From Desulfonema limicola (GTDB lineage Bacteria > Desulfobacterota > Desulfobacteria > Desulfobacterales > DYRC01), in the NCBI GenBank assembly GCA_020718925.1, contig DYRC01000011.1:1-30286 (forward strand): 30,286 nucleotides of DNA. Direction: 5' to 3'. The notes beneath the pieces were generated by a model. The model worked only from the letters and a program-made list of their open reading frames with translations, made no database searches and had not been told where the DNA came from. Position numbers and translations under genes: made by a program. Positions within the stretch are counted from its first letter, which is position 1; each line of letters opens with the position of its first letter. Positions 9,220 through 17,311 of this stretch are shown piece after piece.

Positions 9220-9486
9220 ATGGATCAGAAAATTTTGTTCAAACAGATGATTGATTTTCAGAAAGCCACCTTTGACAATTCTTTCAGCGCAATGACGGCG
9301 CTTCAGGAGCAGGGCGAAAAAATGGTCAGCATGTTTTTGGAGCAGGCGAACTGGCTGCCCGGAGAAGGTAAAAAAGCCATCAGAGATTGGACAGATGCCT
9401 ATAATAAAGGGCGTCTTGAATTTAAAAATAATGTGGAAACCCACTTCAAAAAGGTGGAAGACTATTTTAATGAGGCACGGTCATGA
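9220..9486 (+). CDS. Small phasin-like PHA granule protein (first copy)
   Basis: 88 residues, almost entirely helical, with LFKQMIDFQKATFDNSF, an aromatic NWLPGEGKKAIRDW turn and a charged C-terminal helix ending FKKVEDYFNEARS. It is clearly paralogous to the protein at 11080-11346: both have LFKQM, FxNS/MNNS, NW and FKK(V)VE in the same places. Small phasins coat PHA granules and stabilise the synthase. AGGAG lies six bases before the start. Its last codon overlaps the phaC start by ATGA, indicating translational coupling. Function rests on similarity of architecture and context rather than a catalytic motif. Confidence 0.75.
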   Translation: MDQKILFKQMIDFQKATFDNSFSAMTALQEQGEKMVSMFLEQANWLPGEGKKAIRDWTDAYNKGRLEFKNNVETHFKKVEDYFNEARS

Positions 9487-11051
9487 TGTCGTTACCCTGT
9501 GTCCGCGACTTTTCGGAAGAAAAGTTCTTGCAGACAATCTTATATCCGGCAAAAACTGCGGTGAATCAATTTGTCGCAATGCAGAATTTCATGGGAAGTT
9601 TTGCCAAATATACCAATGAACTGATGGTGCCGTATCTGATTTCCACGCATTATTTCAACGCGGCAGAACAGAAAAACCTGAGCAGCGAAACGCCTATGGA
9701 CAGCATGGCGTCTTACATGGAGCTTCTGGAGTTCAACGCGGATATTTCCGCCCGGAGTCTGAATGCAAGCCTCAAGGCATTGGGCGATTATACCCGGCGG
9801 GAACTGCCCGGCGCGGTTGAAGCCGTAGTCCATACGCTGTTCAATACGGAAGGCAAAGAAAAAATTGACGGGTTTCTGAATCGTCAGGCAAAAACGATGG
9901 ATGTTATTAACAATATTTATCCGAATGCCATCAACGATATAGAGCCGGAATACGGATTTCATTTCGAGCGGGGCATCAGCCCGAAAATTGCCGAAACAGA
10001 CCGATTCATCGTCTATCAGGTTGCGCCGGTTGCCAAGGGCGCGGTTACAGATAACAGTTTCAAGCCGATTCTGATTATTCCGCCGTATGTGCTGGGCGCA
10101 AATATTCTCGGATTTTTGCCGAATGAGCAGAAAAGCTATGCCCATTGTTTTGCCAATCAGGGGATTCCGACCTATATCCGCATTTCCAAAGATATCAGCC
10201 AGACCCCTGCGCTTCAGACCATGACCGGTGAAAATGACACGCTGGATACCAAGTATTTCTGCGAAATCATCAAAGCCAGACATGGTAAGTCTGTTACCTT
10301 GAACGGCTATTGTCAGGGCGGATTCAACGCGGTGTGCAATGTGTTGTCCGGCGAGTTGGACGGCGTGGTGGACGCGCTGCTTACCTGTGTTGCGCCGATA
10401 GACGGAACCCGGAGCAAAGGTCTTGCAGATTTTCTGAAAAAGCTGCCCCGGCGGTTCAATAATCTGATGTACGGAAGCAAAATGCTGCCGAATGGCAACA
10501 AGGTTGCGGATGGCAAACTCATGGGCTGGGTGTATAAACTCAGAAGCATTGAAAACGAATCTCCGCTGGTGGCGTTTTTACGGGATATGAAGATGCTTGA
10601 GCCGAAAAAGAACGGCGATCCGGTTAAGATTAACAAGACCGCTGCCGCATTGAATTACTGGCTGTCCAATGAACGCACCGACCTGCCGCTGGGCATTACC
10701 AACATGAGCTTTGCATCATTCAACACGCCGATTACCGAAGACGGAACTCTGCCGATAACGCTGTTCGGGCGCAAGCTCAATTTCAAGCGCATCAAAGAAA
10801 AAAAGATGCCTTGGCTGATTTGTTATGGCGAACAGGATGATCTGGTGGAAAAAGCCTGTGCATTGGCGCCGCTGGATTATATTGATGTTGAAACCTCAAG
10901 CTTTCCCAAAGGACATGTGGCAATTGCCACCTCATGGTCCAGCCCCAAGTCCGAATGCGCGCTGCATACGCGGTTCGGAGAAAAAAAATATCGCGGACCT
11001 GTCCGCTTTCAGATGGATTTGGATGAACAACTCAACAGCCGTGAAGGCTGA
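9483..11051 (+). CDS. phaC: Polyhydroxyalkanoate synthase
   Basis: 522 residues. Alpha/beta-hydrolase-fold synthase that polymerises hydroxyacyl-CoA into PHA on the granule surface. The lipase-like box is GYCQGG with nucleophile Cys277. The Asp of the triad is Asp452 (or 453) in YGEQDDLVE, and the general base is His478 in FPKGHVAIA. Residues 1-170 form the N-terminal region seen in long class I synthases; class III PhaC is nearer 360 residues and works with PhaE. The start overlaps the upstream phasin stop (ATGA) and a second phasin follows 28 bases after its stop. No phaA or phaB is present, so precursor supply must be encoded elsewhere. Confidence 0.93.
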   Translation: MMSLPCVRDFSEEKFLQTILYPAKTAVNQFVAMQNFMGSFAKYTNELMVPYLISTHYFNAAEQKNLSSETPMDSMASYMELLEFNADISARSLNASLKALGDYTRRELPGAVEAVVHTLFNTEGKEKIDGFLNRQAKTMDVINNIYPNAINDIEPEYGFHFERGISPKIAETDRFIVYQVAPVAKGAVTDNSFKPILIIPPYVLGANILGFLPNEQKSYAHCFANQGIPTYIRISKDISQTPALQTMTGENDTLDTKYFCEIIKARHGKSVTLNGYCQGGFNAVCNVLSGELDGVVDALLTCVAPIDGTRSKGLADFLKKLPRRFNNLMYGSKMLPNGNKVADGKLMGWVYKLRSIENESPLVAFLRDMKMLEPKKNGDPVKINKTAAALNYWLSNERTDLPLGITNMSFASFNTPITEDGTLPITLFGRKLNFKRIKEKKMPWLICYGEQDDLVEKACALAPLDYIDVETSSFPKGHVAIATSWSSPKSECALHTRFGEKKYRGPVRFQMDLDEQLNSREG

Positions 11052-11079
11052 TTAAATTAAAACCAAAGGAGCAAACGAC

Positions 11080-11346
11080 ATGATGAACATGACGGATCAC
11101 AACAATCTGTTCAAGCAGATGGTGGATTATCAGATGAATCTGATGAACAATTCGCTCAACGCAATGGGTATTTTTCAGAGCAGAAGTGAAAAAGCAATTG
11201 AATTGTTTACGAATCAGATGAACTGGGCAACTGAAAAATGGAAGGGCGCAATCGTGGATTGGAACAAAGCCTGCCAGACCGGAGCTGAAAACTTCAAGAA
11301 AGTTGTGGAAGATAATCTTTCCAAAATTCAAAGTTCCAAAGAATAA
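11080..11346 (+). CDS. Small phasin-like PHA granule protein (second copy)
   Basis: 88 residues, paralogue of the protein at 9220-9486 with the same length and helix pattern (LFKQMVDYQMNLMNNSL, NQMNWATEKW, FKKVVEDNLSK). AAAGGAG lies nine bases before the ATG. It is third in the phasin-phaC-phasin operon. The paralogues have diverged so that only scattered positions are identical, which suggests an old duplication rather than a recent one. Its stop is followed at once by a tandem repeat array. Confidence 0.75.
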   Translation: MMNMTDHNNLFKQMVDYQMNLMNNSLNAMGIFQSRSEKAIELFTNQMNWATEKWKGAIVDWNKACQTGAENFKKVVEDNLSKIQSSKE

Positions 11347-11519
11347 CCTCTCCCCCAGCCCTCCCCGAAAACCTCTCCCCCAGCCCCTCTCCGAAAACCT
11401 CTCCCCCAGCCCCTCTCCGAAAACCTCTCCCCCAGCCCCTCTCCGAAACGGAGAGGGGGGTTAGGGTACTAGCTTTTCTCCCCCTTCCCTTTCAGGGAAG
11501 GGGGCCGGGGGGTTAGGTT
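11347..11519. repeat. Palindromic repeat element C with a four-unit 26-bp tandem expansion
   Basis: Starts one base after the phasin stop. Units of 25-26 bp (CCTCTCCCCCAGCCCCTCTC plus CGAAAA) occur at 11347, 11372, 11398 and 11424. The last unit runs into the usual hairpin, followed by the second hairpin CCCTTCCCTTTCAGGGAAGG and the terminal GGGGGGTTAGG. The end overlaps the htrA stop codon: the TTA at 11518-11520 is the reverse of TAA. Lying between convergent genes, the hairpins could terminate transcription from both sides. Confidence 0.85.
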
Positions 11520-12951
11520 ATTTTGTTACTTTGATCACCATAAATGTGCTGTTTGCCCGCCGAACAAGAAATTGAACAGTATCGCCCTTTTTGATTTTAT
11601 CAACCGCCTGTTCATATTCTTCCACCGTGCTGACAGCAGCGCGATCCACTTCCTTAATCAGATCGCCTGTCTGAATGCCTGCTTCTTCCGCTTTGCTCCC
11701 GTCTTCAACGCCCACGACGATAACACCTTCGGCGTCTTTTCCTTTGAGATTGAATCTGCGGGCAGTTTCAGGTGTCAGATTTGAGACGCGGATACCCAAT
11801 TCGTCTTCTTTGCCGGGTGGTTTATTGCCCAATGCGGAAACTTTCTGATCTTCGCGCTTGGCAATCTTCACCTTGAAGATCGCCTCTTTTCCATCACGCA
11901 GAACTTTTACCGGAGCCGTATCGCCCACGCCGATGTCAGCTACCAGCCGGGTCAGTTCGCGTGCATTTTCCACCTTTTTGCCATTGACCTCGATCACGAC
12001 ATCTTTGGCTTTGATGCCTGCTTTATCCGCAGGATCGCCCGGAAATACTTCGGTAATCAGCACCCCTTTCTGCTCTTTTTTAATGCCGTAATATTCAGCG
12101 ATTTCAGGTCCCAAATCCTGAATGGCAACACCCAGCCAGCCGCGCGTTACTTCTCCGCCGGATTTCAACTGGTTGATGATATTTTTTGCCAGATTGACCG
12201 GCACGGCAAACCCGATGCCCTGACCGCTGGCGATAATCGCGGTATTGATGCCGATAACTTCGCCTTTCATGTTCAGAAGCGGTCCGCCGCTGTTGCCGGG
12301 ATTGATGGATGCGTCAGTCTGAATAAAATCATCATAAGGACCTGAGCCGATTACCCGTCCTTTTGCGCTGACAATTCCTTTGGTTATGGTATGTTCCAGC
12401 CCGAAGGGGCTGCCGATAGCCGCCACCCATTCCCCTACTTTCAGGGCATCAGAATCACCGAGTTTGAGGGTGGGAAGATTTTTGGCGGATTTGAGGTGAA
12501 TCAGCGCAAGGTCGGTGTTCGGGTCCCGTCCTACCACCTCGGCATCATATTCATCATGCGCGTCATTGTTCAGCTTGACTTTGATCTTGTCCGCTTCGTC
12601 AATGACGTGGTTGTTGGTAACAACATAGCCTTCTTTGTCAATGATAAAGCCCGATCCCATGCTCTGACTTTTCTGCCTGAATTCTCTTCCGCCCTGCTCT
12701 CCGAAAAATTTTTCAAAAAAGTCGTTGAACGGGTCTTCTTTACCAAAGGGAGAGGGTCGGCGCAATGCTCTTCCTCCGCCCTTGGGCGCATTTTTTTCAG
12801 CGCGGATATTGACCACCGCAGGACTTGCCATATCCGCCAGTTTGGTAAAGCTTTGAGGAACATCATCCGCCTTTGCTTCAGGCAGGGAAAAAACTCCCCA
12901 TGCTCCGAACAGCAGGAGCGCAGCCATCCATACTGCATATTTTATCTTCAT
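11518..12951 (-). CDS. htrA: HtrA/Do-family periplasmic serine protease (two PDZ domains)
   Basis: 477 residues. A signal peptide (residues 1-28, ending SLPEAKA) directs it to the periplasm. The trypsin-like domain shows the triad His115 (VTNNHVID), Asp147 (NTDLALIHL) and Ser221 (PGNSGGPL). Two PDZ domains follow, at about 275-370 (GWLGVAIQDL, GDPADKAGIKAKDVVIEV) and 385-477 (GIRVSNL, SKAEEAGIQTGDLIKEV). The family degrades and refolds misfolded envelope proteins. GAAAGGAG lies 12 bases upstream of the start. It sits downstream of serA and the DUF1844 gene on the same strand, separated from the latter by a palindromic element. DegP and DegQ cannot be told apart from this sequence alone. Confidence 0.93.
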   Translation of the reverse strand: MKIKYAVWMAALLLFGAWGVFSLPEAKADDVPQSFTKLADMASPAVVNIRAEKNAPKGGGRALRRPSPFGKEDPFNDFFEKFFGEQGGREFRQKSQSMGSGFIIDKEGYVVTNNHVIDEADKIKVKLNNDAHDEYDAEVVGRDPNTDLALIHLKSAKNLPTLKLGDSDALKVGEWVAAIGSPFGLEHTITKGIVSAKGRVIGSGPYDDFIQTDASINPGNSGGPLLNMKGEVIGINTAIIASGQGIGFAVPVNLAKNIINQLKSGGEVTRGWLGVAIQDLGPEIAEYYGIKKEQKGVLITEVFPGDPADKAGIKAKDVVIEVNGKKVENARELTRLVADIGVGDTAPVKVLRDGKEAIFKVKIAKREDQKVSALGNKPPGKEDELGIRVSNLTPETARRFNLKGKDAEGVIVVGVEDGSKAEEAGIQTGDLIKEVDRAAVSTVEEYEQAVDKIKKGDTVQFLVRRANSTFMVIKVTK

Positions 12952-12973
12952 ACGTTAAAAAATCTCCTTTCAA

Positions 12974-13088
12974 TTACCCTCCCCCGACCCCTCCCCGAAA
13001 CGGAGAGGGGAGTTTTCTGATTGCTCCCCCAGCCCGGAGAGGGGAGAACTCCCCCTTCCCTTTCAGGGAAGGGGGTCGGGGGGTTAGG
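12974..13088. repeat. Palindromic repeat element D
   Basis: Lies between htrA and the DUF1844 gene. It begins ATTACCCTCCCCC and ends GGGGGGTTAGGT. An internal part is duplicated (CCCCCAGCCCGGAGAGGGGA), so it is longer than elements A and B. Its end touches the DUF1844 stop codon (TCA at 13089-13091 on the plus strand). Confidence 0.85.
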
Positions 13089-13406
13089 TCAGCGTTGCTT
13101 CACATATAGCAATCTCAGATCATAAAGAATATGCCTGAGCATATTTTCCTCTTCCGGCAAAAGATTTCCGCGCGTTTTTTCTTCCAGCATTCCCAAAATA
13201 TCAATCGTCTGTTTGGCTATCGGCAGATTTTTTGACTTTTTACCGGAACCCGGATCATCCAAAAATCCCAGATGAACCAGCGCGGACGAATTTAAGGAAA
13301 AGACAAAGGTTGAAAAGTCAATCTTGGGAAGCGTCTGTCCCCTGATCTCTTTTTCAGCCGCAGAAAATTCTTCTTTCACCTGCTCATCGGATTTTTTTTC
13401 TGTCAT
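13089..13406 (-). CDS. DUF1844 family protein
   Basis: 105 residues from MTEKKSDEQ. The core LPKIDFSTFVFSLNSSALVHLG followed by DLPxAK-type KNLPIAKQTIDILGMLEEKTRGNL and the C-terminal LRHILYDLRLLYVK is the recognisable DUF1844 pattern. Function is unknown. No signal peptide or membrane segment is seen. The frame is open for eight further codons upstream, but those codons (MRGAGGVF) come from repeat element E, so I start at 13406. The only purine-rich stretch before that ATG, GGGGGTG, also belongs to the repeat. It lies 41 bases downstream of serA on the same strand. Confidence 0.8.
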   Translation of the reverse strand: MTEKKSDEQVKEEFSAAEKEIRGQTLPKIDFSTFVFSLNSSALVHLGFLDDPGSGKKSKNLPIAKQTIDILGMLEEKTRGNLLPEEENMLRHILYDLRLLYVKQR

Positions 13407-13408
13407 AA

Positions 13409-13438
13409 ACACACCCCCTGCCCCTCTCAAGAGGGGAG
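13409..13438. repeat. Palindromic repeat element E (CCCCTCTCAAGAGGGG type)
   Basis: A perfect 16-bp palindrome CCCCTCTCAAGAGGGG at 13421-13436 preceded by ACACCCCCTG. It matches the right half of the element inside carB (24779-24845). It occupies almost the whole gap between serA and the DUF1844 start and so supplies the sequence where the ribosome-binding site must be. Confidence 0.8.
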
Positions 13439-13447
13439 TTCTTCCGC

Positions 13448-15028
13448 TTAAAGTTCAAGCGGCACTACGGTTTTGATCATCGGCAGATTGCGGAGTTCTT
13501 CCACGACATTCGGCGGAATGGGCGTATCTGTACACAGGAAAATGATATTTCTCTCCCCTTCTTTTTCCTGCCCAACCTGCATCCGTCCGATGTTGATATT
13601 GTGCTTGCCCAAAGTTGTTCCCACACTTCCGATAGCGCCGGGTTTGTCCTGATTATAAATCAGTGCGGAATGCCCTTCCGGAATCATCTCCAAGCGGAAA
13701 TTATTGATTCTGACCACTCTGGGATCGCTTTTTCCGAAAATCGTGCCGCCGACTATGGTGGACATCTCTGTGGTAACTGCTTTGACCATAATCATATTGA
13801 TATATTCTTCCGCATCGCTGCCGGATGTTTCCGTAACTTTGATGTCGCGGTCTTTGGCAATCACACCCGCATTGACAAAATTCACGCCCTCACTGATCAT
13901 AGGCGTCAGCAATCCTTTCAGAACTGCGGTGGACACGGGCGACATATCCCAATCCTGAAAATTGCCCCGATATTCGATAATCACTTCTTTCAACGGTCCG
14001 CAGGTCAACTGCGACAACAGACATCCCATGCGATCCGCGAGCGTCAGATATGGACCGATTTTCTTCAGCAGCTCGCCGGTTACAGACGGCACATTGACCG
14101 CATTGACAATCGTGCCGGTTTTCAGATAATCAATAATCTGTTTTGCAATATCCACCGCCACGTTTGTCTGAGCTTCTTCGGTGGACGCGCCCAGATGCGG
14201 GGTGCCGATAACATTGTCGAATTTAAGCAGGGGAGCATCTCCGGGAGGTTCTTTTTCAAACACATCCAGCGCGGCTCCGGCAACTTTTCCGGATTTCAAG
14301 GCTTCGCACAGATCAGCTTCGTTCACAATGCCGCCTCTGGCACAGTTAATCACCATCACGCCGTCTTTCATCTGATCAAACGCGGCTTTATTCAGAAAGC
14401 CTACGGTGTCTTTGAGTTTGGGAACATGAACCGTGATGTAATCCGAACGCCGATATAATTCTTTCAAAGACACGCTTTCAAATCCGGCTTTCTGAATCCG
14501 ATCCGGCGTTACAAACGGATCATGGACAATCACCTGCATTTTTAAGCCCTTAGCTCTGTCTGCCACAATTGAGCCGATTTTGCCGAATCCGATCAGCCCC
14601 AGAACTTTGTTGAAAATCTCTTTGCCCTGAAGCTTTTTCTTTTCCCATTTCCCGGCTTTCAGGGTGGCTGTTCCCTGCGGAATATTGCGTGTAAGTGCCA
14701 GCATCATGGAAATTGCATGTTCCGCCGTTGTAACCACGTTGCCTGTGGGGGTATTCATCACCACAATTCCGCGCTTGGTGGCTGCCGGTATATCCACATT
14801 ATCCAGCCCGATGCCTGCGCGTCCCACAACTTTGAGATTTTTTGCGGCAGATAGCAAATCTTCCGTTACTTTTGTCGCACTGCGAATCACCAGCGCGTGA
14901 TACTCTCCGATAATCTCTTTGAGCGCGTCCGGCGCTAAACCTGTTTTCACATCAACTTCGATTCCGTCTGCCTGCTTAAACAGTTCGATTCCCACCTGCC
15001 CCAGATTATCACTGACCAAAACTTTCAT
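13448..15028 (-). CDS. serA: D-3-phosphoglycerate dehydrogenase
   Basis: 526 residues, the usual length for the long SerA type. Catalyses oxidation of 3-phosphoglycerate to 3-phosphohydroxypyruvate with NAD, the first step of serine synthesis. Visible features: substrate-binding N-terminus (VIRSATKV, GRAGIGLDNVD), NAD-binding motif GFGKIG at 147-152, catalytic region with GGIVNEADLCEAL, ALDVFEKEPP and His278 in TPHLGAST. An intervening domain spans about 320-450, and a C-terminal ACT domain (ALIYNQDKPGAIGSVGTTLG, NINIGRMQVG) runs from about 455 to the end, the usual site for serine feedback. CGGGGGT lies about 10 bases before the ATG. It is divergent from rng. Confidence 0.95.
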   Translation of the reverse strand: MKVLVSDNLGQVGIELFKQADGIEVDVKTGLAPDALKEIIGEYHALVIRSATKVTEDLLSAAKNLKVVGRAGIGLDNVDIPAATKRGIVVMNTPTGNVVTTAEHAISMMLALTRNIPQGTATLKAGKWEKKKLQGKEIFNKVLGLIGFGKIGSIVADRAKGLKMQVIVHDPFVTPDRIQKAGFESVSLKELYRRSDYITVHVPKLKDTVGFLNKAAFDQMKDGVMVINCARGGIVNEADLCEALKSGKVAGAALDVFEKEPPGDAPLLKFDNVIGTPHLGASTEEAQTNVAVDIAKQIIDYLKTGTIVNAVNVPSVTGELLKKIGPYLTLADRMGCLLSQLTCGPLKEVIIEYRGNFQDWDMSPVSTAVLKGLLTPMISEGVNFVNAGVIAKDRDIKVTETSGSDAEEYINMIMVKAVTTEMSTIVGGTIFGKSDPRVVRINNFRLEMIPEGHSALIYNQDKPGAIGSVGTTLGKHNINIGRMQVGQEKEGERNIIFLCTDTPIPPNVVEELRNLPMIKTVVPLEL

Positions 15029-15152
15029 GGAAAAAAATACCCCCGATGTTTATAATAAAGAAAACTTTCAATTTCAAACCTTCTATAAAATATTAAATAT
15101 AAGGCGTTTGTCAAGAGCTAAGAAATTTTGTAAAATAAAACCAAAAAGTTCA

Positions 15153-15181
15153 TTGACTTAACCTTGCACTTTCAGTATTGT
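15153..15181 (+). promoter_or_regulatory. Candidate sigma70-type promoter for rng-yedF
   Basis: TTGACT at 15153-15158 and TATTGT at 15176-15181 with a 17-base spacer, in the 218-base gap between divergent serA and rng. Downstream, AAGGAGG (15224-15230) lies 16 bases before the rng ATG. That is a long spacer, and no in-frame start codon lies closer. Confidence 0.45.
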
Positions 15182-15246
15182 CTTCATAATATGCAATAAA
15201 TACGATATAACTGTCATCTTTTCAAGGAGGATAACAATTATTTTAT

Positions 15247-16713
15247 ATGAGCGTTAAAATTCTCATCAATGCGGTTGACCCGGAAGAATGCAGAATTGCC
15301 AGAGTAACAGAGGGTAAACTGGAAGAATTTCACACTGAAAGCACGTCAAAAGAAATCACGCAGGGCAATATCTACAAAGGCGTTATTGTCCGTGTTGAGC
15401 CGGGACTTCAATCCGTATTTGTAGATTATGGCGCGGAACGTCACGGATTTCTGCAAAAAAGTGAAATTCACAGCGATTATTTTCAGGATACAAATTCCGG
15501 AGATCGCTCCCTTAAAAATCTTGTCGTAAAAGGACAGGAATTGTTTGTGCAGGTAACCAAAGACCCGGTGATGAAAAAGGGCGCGATGCTGACCACCTTT
15601 ATTTCTCTGCCCGGACGGCATGTGGTGCTGATGCCCGGAAGCGATACCAACGGGATTTCCCGGAAAATTGAAGACGAAGCAGAACGAACCCGTCTGAAAG
15701 AAGTTCTGACCAGCATAAAACTGCCGGACGGATTCGGCGTGATTGTGCGGACTGCCGGAGTCGGATGCAATAAAACCCTGATTGCCAAAGATGTGAAAAG
15801 TCTTATCCGCCTATGGAAAGACATCAACAAAAAAGGCATCAACGCCTCCGCGCCCGCGCTGCTTTACAAAGAACAGCAACTGGTGCTGAGATCTATCCGC
15901 GATTATTTCACGCCGGATGTGGACGAAATTCTGATTGATAATCCCGATATATATCAGGAAGTCAGAAAATTTGTCGAAATCATCTCCCCCAAGCAGGTCG
16001 GTATTGTAAAGCTCCACAAAGGGCAGAAGCCGATTTTCACCAAATATGAACTTGAGCGCCAAATCGCCTCTATTTTTGAAAGCCGGGTCTCGCTTAAATC
16101 CGGAGGTTCTGTCGTGATTGAGCAGACCGAAGCGCTGGTAGCGATTGATGTCAATTCCGGCAAAGGAAGCCATCAGAAATCCGTTGAGCAGACCGCGTAT
16201 CTCACCAATCTTGAAGCAGCCGAAGAAATTGCCCTGCAATTGCGGCTCCGGGATTTGGGCGGGTTGATCGTCATTGATTTTATTGACATGAAAGAATCCA
16301 AGCATAATTCGGCGGTTGAAAAAGCGATCAAAACGTTTACGAAAACCGATAAAGCCCGGATGAAAATCGGCAAAATTTCAAAATTCGGCATTCTGGAGAT
16401 GTCCAGACAGCGCATTGCGCCGCCGATTGAATATGGCAGCTACATTCCCTGCAAATGCTGCAACGGAAAAGGGCTGATTCCTTCAATTGAATCTCTGGGA
16501 ATCCGCTTTCTGCGAAGGCTTCAATCGGAAAGTCTTAAAGAAAAGCTCATCAGCATGAAGGGAATTGTTCCGCCTGCTGTGGCGGATTATCTCTTGAACA
16601 AAAAGCGCAAAGACTTAGTTGATCTTGAACTGCGCCGGGAAGTCGGCATCAGGATTGAGGCGGACAGCAAAATGAATCCCACAGACAGCGAAATCATCTG
16701 CGAGGCACAATAA
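15247..16713 (+). CDS. rng: Ribonuclease G/E family endoribonuclease
   Basis: 488 residues, matching RNase G rather than the longer RNase E. The family cleaves single-stranded AU-rich RNA in rRNA maturation and mRNA decay. An S1-like domain is visible at about 36-120 (GNIYKGVIVRVEPGLQSVFVDYG, ERHGFL). The catalytic DNase I-like domain has the metal-binding aspartates in VAIDVNSGKG and IVIDFIDM. The zinc-link is CKCCNGKG near residue 402. The C-terminus is short with no scaffold region. yedF begins four bases after the stop, so the two are probably cotranscribed. Confidence 0.93.
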   Translation: MSVKILINAVDPEECRIARVTEGKLEEFHTESTSKEITQGNIYKGVIVRVEPGLQSVFVDYGAERHGFLQKSEIHSDYFQDTNSGDRSLKNLVVKGQELFVQVTKDPVMKKGAMLTTFISLPGRHVVLMPGSDTNGISRKIEDEAERTRLKEVLTSIKLPDGFGVIVRTAGVGCNKTLIAKDVKSLIRLWKDINKKGINASAPALLYKEQQLVLRSIRDYFTPDVDEILIDNPDIYQEVRKFVEIISPKQVGIVKLHKGQKPIFTKYELERQIASIFESRVSLKSGGSVVIEQTEALVAIDVNSGKGSHQKSVEQTAYLTNLEAAEEIALQLRLRDLGGLIVIDFIDMKESKHNSAVEKAIKTFTKTDKARMKIGKISKFGILEMSRQRIAPPIEYGSYIPCKCCNGKGLIPSIESLGIRFLRRLQSESLKEKLISMKGIVPPAVADYLLNKKRKDLVDLELRREVGIRIEADSKMNPTDSEIICEAQ

Positions 16714-16717
16714 CGCT

Positions 16718-17311
16718 ATGGCAAAAGAAATTGACGCTCGCGGGCTTTCCTGTCCTGCGCCGGTATTGCTGACCAAAAAAGCAATTGAGACAGAAAAAGC
16801 CGATATTACGGTGATTGTGGATAATGAGGCGTCTCGCCAGAATGTCTGCCGCTTCTTAGAGTCGCAGAACTTCAAAACGTATGTGAAGCAGAAAGGCATT
16901 GATTTTCATATCATGGGCATGGGGAGAGAAGCGGCTTCATCTAAGCCTGCACAAACACCCGAAGCATCTTCAACTCAGAAAATCATGGTCATGGTCAGCT
17001 CGGATTGCATGGGCAGAGGCGATGATGAATTGGGTACAAAACTCATGCTGAATTTCTTAAAAACCCTGAAAGAGATGGGCAATCATCTCTGGCGCCTGAT
17101 TTTTGTGAACAACGGCGTCAAACTTACCGTTGAACAGGCGGAAACACTGCCCATTCTTTCAGAACTCGAACACAGCGGGCGTCAGATACTGGTCTGCGGC
17201 ACCTGTCTGAGTCATTTCAATCTGCTGGATAAAAAGCGGGTCGGAGAGACTACCAATATGCTGGATATTGTTACAGCCATGCAGTTGGCAGACAAGGTGA
17301 TTCACGTCTGA
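16718..17311 (+). CDS. yedF: YedF-type TusA/DsrE fusion, selenium-associated sulfurtransferase-like protein
   Basis: 197 residues. N-terminal SirA/TusA domain with the CPxP motif at Cys12 (ARGLSCPAPVLLTKKAI). After a linker at about 70-85, a DsrE-like domain begins KIMVMVSSDCMGRGDDELG and contains the conserved LVCGTCLSHF. This arrangement is that of the selenium-metabolism protein YedF family, whose exact reaction is not established. By analogy with TusA, Cys12 would carry persulfide or perselenide. It follows rng by four bases, with only GAGG as a weak ribosome site. Its TGA is immediately followed by the reversed stop codon of the next gene. Confidence 0.85.
   Translation: MAKEIDARGLSCPAPVLLTKKAIETEKADITVIVDNEASRQNVCRFLESQNFKTYVKQKGIDFHIMGMGREAASSKPAQTPEASSTQKIMVMVSSDCMGRGDDELGTKLMLNFLKTLKEMGNHLWRLIFVNNGVKLTVEQAETLPILSELEHSGRQILVCGTCLSHFNLLDKKRVGETTNMLDIVTAMQLADKVIHV

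Noticed and set aside
9540..10283. Minus-strand 247-codon frame inside phaC
   Set aside because: Antisense to phaC, whose catalytic motifs are clear; no ribosome site and no recognisable domain.
11347..11448. Possible CRISPR array
   Set aside because: The 26-bp units are directly adjacent with no spacers, and they are a tandem expansion of the dispersed palindromic element.
13601..14458. Plus-strand 285-codon frame inside serA
   Set aside because: Antisense to a full-length serA; composition typical of a shadow frame.
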